Source: Acidobacteriaceae bacterium (lineage in GTDB: Bacteria > Acidobacteriota > Terriglobia > Terriglobales > Acidobacteriaceae). Taken from it: a stretch of DNA of 5,783 nt. A program made the position numbers and the translations under genes. Below, piece by piece: positions 3,637 to 5,783 of this stretch. The stretch's first letter is position 1, and the number at the start of each line of letters is the position of its first letter. The stretch is from NCBI GenBank assembly GCA_003162255.1, contig PMMJ01000278.1, positions 9,273 to 15,055 on the forward strand. Direction: 5' to 3'. Under the pieces are notes generated by a model that searched no databases, was not told where the DNA came from, and saw nothing but the letters and a program-made list of their open reading frames with translations.

Positions 3637-5783
3637 ATGCGAAACAAAAACGCCTTCTTTCTTCGCGCCTTCCTTTCAGTGGTTTTCGTGTTCGGGCTTG
3701 TGTCCAGTGCGATCGCGCAATGGGCGCCAATGAACCCCGTGGTTGCAATCCAGCCGCAAACCGATGGTGTGATCTTCACCATGAAGTCTGGAGCTCTTCG
3801 CCTGCAGGTCTGCTCGGACTCGATTGTCCACGTGCTCTTCTCTCCGACTTCTTCTTTCCCTCCGAGCCGTCCCGATCCCGTCGTCATCAAGACAAGTTGG
3901 CCTGCCACGAAGTTCATCATGCAGACGAGCGACAACGAGGTGACCTTGGCCACCTCGCAGTTAAAGATCGTGGTCACCCGCAAGGACGGCGCGATTACAT
4001 ATCGCGACCTCGCGGGTAAGCAACTGGTGCAGGAAGCAACCCGCAAGCTGACGCCGGCGAAGGTGAACGGCGAGGACACCTATCGCGCCGAATCCTTTGT
4101 GAACATCTACGGCTCCCACGAAGCCCTGTACGGACTCGGCCAGCACCAGGCCGGCGTGTGGAACTATCGCGGCGAATCGGTCGACATCTCGCAGGACAAC
4201 TCCAACATCGCCGTGCCTTTTCTTGTGTCGAGCAACGGCTACGGGATTTTCTGGAACAACGATTCGCGCAGCCGTTTCAACAACCGCTTCGCCAACTATC
4301 TCTACATCAGCTCCGAAGTCGCCGACGTCGTCGACTACTATTTTTTCTACGGCCCTGATCTCGATAAGGTCATCGCCGGTTATCGCGAACTCACCGGGCA
4401 GGCGCCACTGTTTGGCAAGTGGGCCTACGGCTTCTGGCAGTGCAAGAATCGCTACAAATCGCAGGCGGAGATTCTGGGCGTCGCCCGCAAATATCGCGAA
4501 CTCCACATCCCCGCCGACAATATTGTGCAGGACTGGTTCTGGTGGAACCGCAAAGGCGAATTCGTCTTCAACAAGAACTATCCCGATCCCAAGGGGATGG
4601 TCGACGAACTGCATCGCGAGAATTTCCATCTCATGATTTCCATCTGGCCCTTCTTCGAGCCGGGATCGGCCAACTACGACTTCATGGACAAGAAAGGCTG
4701 GTTCATCGATAAGTTCAAGTTCGCCAAACCGCCGTATCACACCGATGCCATGGCGGCGTACGACGCGACCAGCGCGGATGCCCGTAAATTCTATTGGGAT
4801 CAGGTGGACAAAGGACTGTTCAACATCGGACTTGATGCCTGGTGGATGGATACGACCGAGCCGGAAACCGAAGGCCAGGAAGAAAACGTTCAGCTAGGTC
4901 ACAAGCTAGCCATCGGCAGTGGCGATCGATACGTGAACGCTTATCCGTTGCTCGACACCGGAGCGGTGTATGACGGCCAACGCTCCGCGTCCGACCAGAA
5001 GCGCGTATACATTCTTTCGCGCTCCGCCTTCGCCGGTTCGCAGCGCAACGCCGTCACTGCCTGGTCGGGCGATATCAATTCAGACTGGTTCAGCTACCGT
5101 CGCCAGATTCCCGCCGGACTGAACTTCGCTCTCTCCGGAATTCCTTACTGGACCACCGACATCGGCGGCTTCGTCTTCGGCAGTCCCACCGATCCCGCCT
5201 TCCGCGAACTATTCATACGCTGGTTCCAGTTCGGAACGTTCAATCCAATTTTGCGGGTGCACGGCACGCGCGACCCCGACGAAAACGAACTCTGGTCGTA
5301 CGGACCTGACGCGCAGAAGATTCTCGTCAACTTCGATCGCCTGCGCTATCGCCTGCTGCCTTACACCTATTCGCTGGCCTGGAAGACGACGAACGACAGC
5401 TATACTCCCATGCGTCCGCTGGTAATGGATTTCCGCAGCGATGTGCGCGCCGAGAACACATGGGACGAATTTATGTACGGCCCAGCGTTCCTGGTGAATC
5501 CGGTAACGGAGCCAGCAGCCACCAGCCGCCGCGTCTATCTTCCCAATGCAAATGCAAGTGCCGATGCAAAGTGGTACGACTTCTGGAGCGGAGCACCAAC
5601 CCATAACGCGCGCGAGATTACCGCGGATGCTCCGCTCGATCGGCTGCCGCTTTATGTTCGCGCCGGATCGATCGTTCCCCTGGGACCCGACGCCGAGTGG
5701 TCGACCGAAAAGCCCGCCGATCCGATTGAGTTGCGCGTCTATCGTGGCGCGGATGGCGAATTCACGCTCTACGAAGACGAGAA
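3637..5783 (+). CDS. Secreted glycoside hydrolase family 31 enzyme (alpha-xylosidase/alpha-glucosidase type), 3' end cut by window
   Basis: About 715 residues are visible with no stop before the window edge. Residues 1-27 are a signal peptide: basic start, hydrophobic 11-22, and SAIA before Gln28, giving a periplasmic or exported enzyme. The N-terminal beta-sandwich includes YGLGQHQ at 165-171. The (beta/alpha)8 catalytic domain begins near GKWAYGFWQ (about 260). WWMDTTEPE at 402-410 places the nucleophile at Asp405. WSGD at 476-479 gives the acid/base Asp479. ILRVHG at 538-543 supplies the conserved subsite residues Arg540 and His542. LRYRLLPYTYSL (569-580) is the usual end of the barrel. 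IELRVYRG near the cut begins the C-terminal beta domain, so roughly the last tenth is missing. The family cleaves alpha-linked xylose or glucose by a retaining mechanism. The WWMD form rather than a DMNE form leans toward the alpha-xylosidase-like group, but substrate is not certain. It is divergent from the peptide operon and probably functionally unrelated. Confidence 0.95.
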   Translation, partial: MRNKNAFFLRAFLSVVFVFGLVSSAIAQWAPMNPVVAIQPQTDGVIFTMKSGALRLQVCSDSIVHVLFSPTSSFPPSRPDPVVIKTSWPATKFIMQTSDNEVTLATSQLKIVVTRKDGAITYRDLAGKQLVQEATRKLTPAKVNGEDTYRAESFVNIYGSHEALYGLGQHQAGVWNYRGESVDISQDNSNIAVPFLVSSNGYGIFWNNDSRSRFNNRFANYLYISSEVADVVDYYFFYGPDLDKVIAGYRELTGQAPLFGKWAYGFWQCKNRYKSQAEILGVARKYRELHIPADNIVQDWFWWNRKGEFVFNKNYPDPKGMVDELHRENFHLMISIWPFFEPGSANYDFMDKKGWFIDKFKFAKPPYHTDAMAAYDATSADARKFYWDQVDKGLFNIGLDAWWMDTTEPETEGQEENVQLGHKLAIGSGDRYVNAYPLLDTGAVYDGQRSASDQKRVYILSRSAFAGSQRNAVTAWSGDINSDWFSYRRQIPAGLNFALSGIPYWTTDIGGFVFGSPTDPAFRELFIRWFQFGTFNPILRVHGTRDPDENELWSYGPDAQKILVNFDRLRYRLLPYTYSLAWKTTNDSYTPMRPLVMDFRSDVRAENTWDEFMYGPAFLVNPVTEPAATSRRVYLPNANASADAKWYDFWSGAPTHNAREITADAPLDRLPLYVRAGSIVPLGPDAEWSTEKPADPIELRVYRGADGEFTLYEDE

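Noticed and set aside
3375..4079. 234-codon minus-strand frame opposite the GH31 start
   Set aside because: It lies opposite the GH31 signal peptide and N-terminal domain and shows no family features.
3961..4740. 259-codon minus-strand frame opposite the GH31 catalytic domain
   Set aside because: Val/Ala/Glu-rich composition is typical of the antisense of a conserved gene; GH31 motifs on the plus strand are decisive.

Overview
The window holds two divergently transcribed units. On the minus strand (positions 3317 down to 1, running off the left edge) is a compact five-gene operon that reads as a ribosomally synthesised and post-translationally modified peptide (RiPP) pathway: a PqqD-like peptide-recognition protein, a radical SAM/SPASM enzyme, a short cysteine-containing peptide that looks like the precursor, an HPr-kinase-like P-loop kinase, and the N-terminal part of a signal-peptidase-like S24/S26 protease. 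On the plus strand (3637 to the right edge) is a secreted glycoside hydrolase family 31 enzyme, truncated at the window end within its C-terminal region.

Organism: the DNA is moderately GC-rich and bacterial, with clear Shine-Dalgarno sites. The GH31 enzyme has a classical signal peptide. The overall style (a plant-polysaccharide-type hydrolase beside a PqqD/SPASM/HprK-like cassette) fits a soil bacterium such as an acidobacterium. That is an impression from memory and was not tested; no phylogenetic marker is present.

Layout: 1-333 S24/S26-type peptidase (partial, minus); 370-1347 HprK-like kinase (minus); 1380-1553 putative precursor peptide (minus); 1622-2884 radical SAM/SPASM protein (minus); 2922-3317 PqqD-like protein (minus); 3318-3636 divergent regulatory region with candidate promoters and several inverted repeats; 3637-5783 GH31 (plus, partial). 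Gaps within the minus-strand operon are short (about 32-68 nt), so one transcript is likely.

Proposed working model (inference): the PqqD-like protein binds the leader of the 57-residue peptide and presents it to the SPASM enzyme, which modifies the C-terminal core carrying Cys34, Cys47 and Cys52. The HprK-like kinase could phosphorylate a serine. The peptide ends in a C-terminal serine, and HprK homologues in paeninodin-type lasso peptide clusters are known to phosphorylate exactly that position. The S26-like protease could remove the leader or process the peptide at the membrane. No lasso cyclase is visible, so if this reading is right the pathway pairs a radical SAM modification with a tailoring kinase. 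The rest of the operon lies beyond the left edge.
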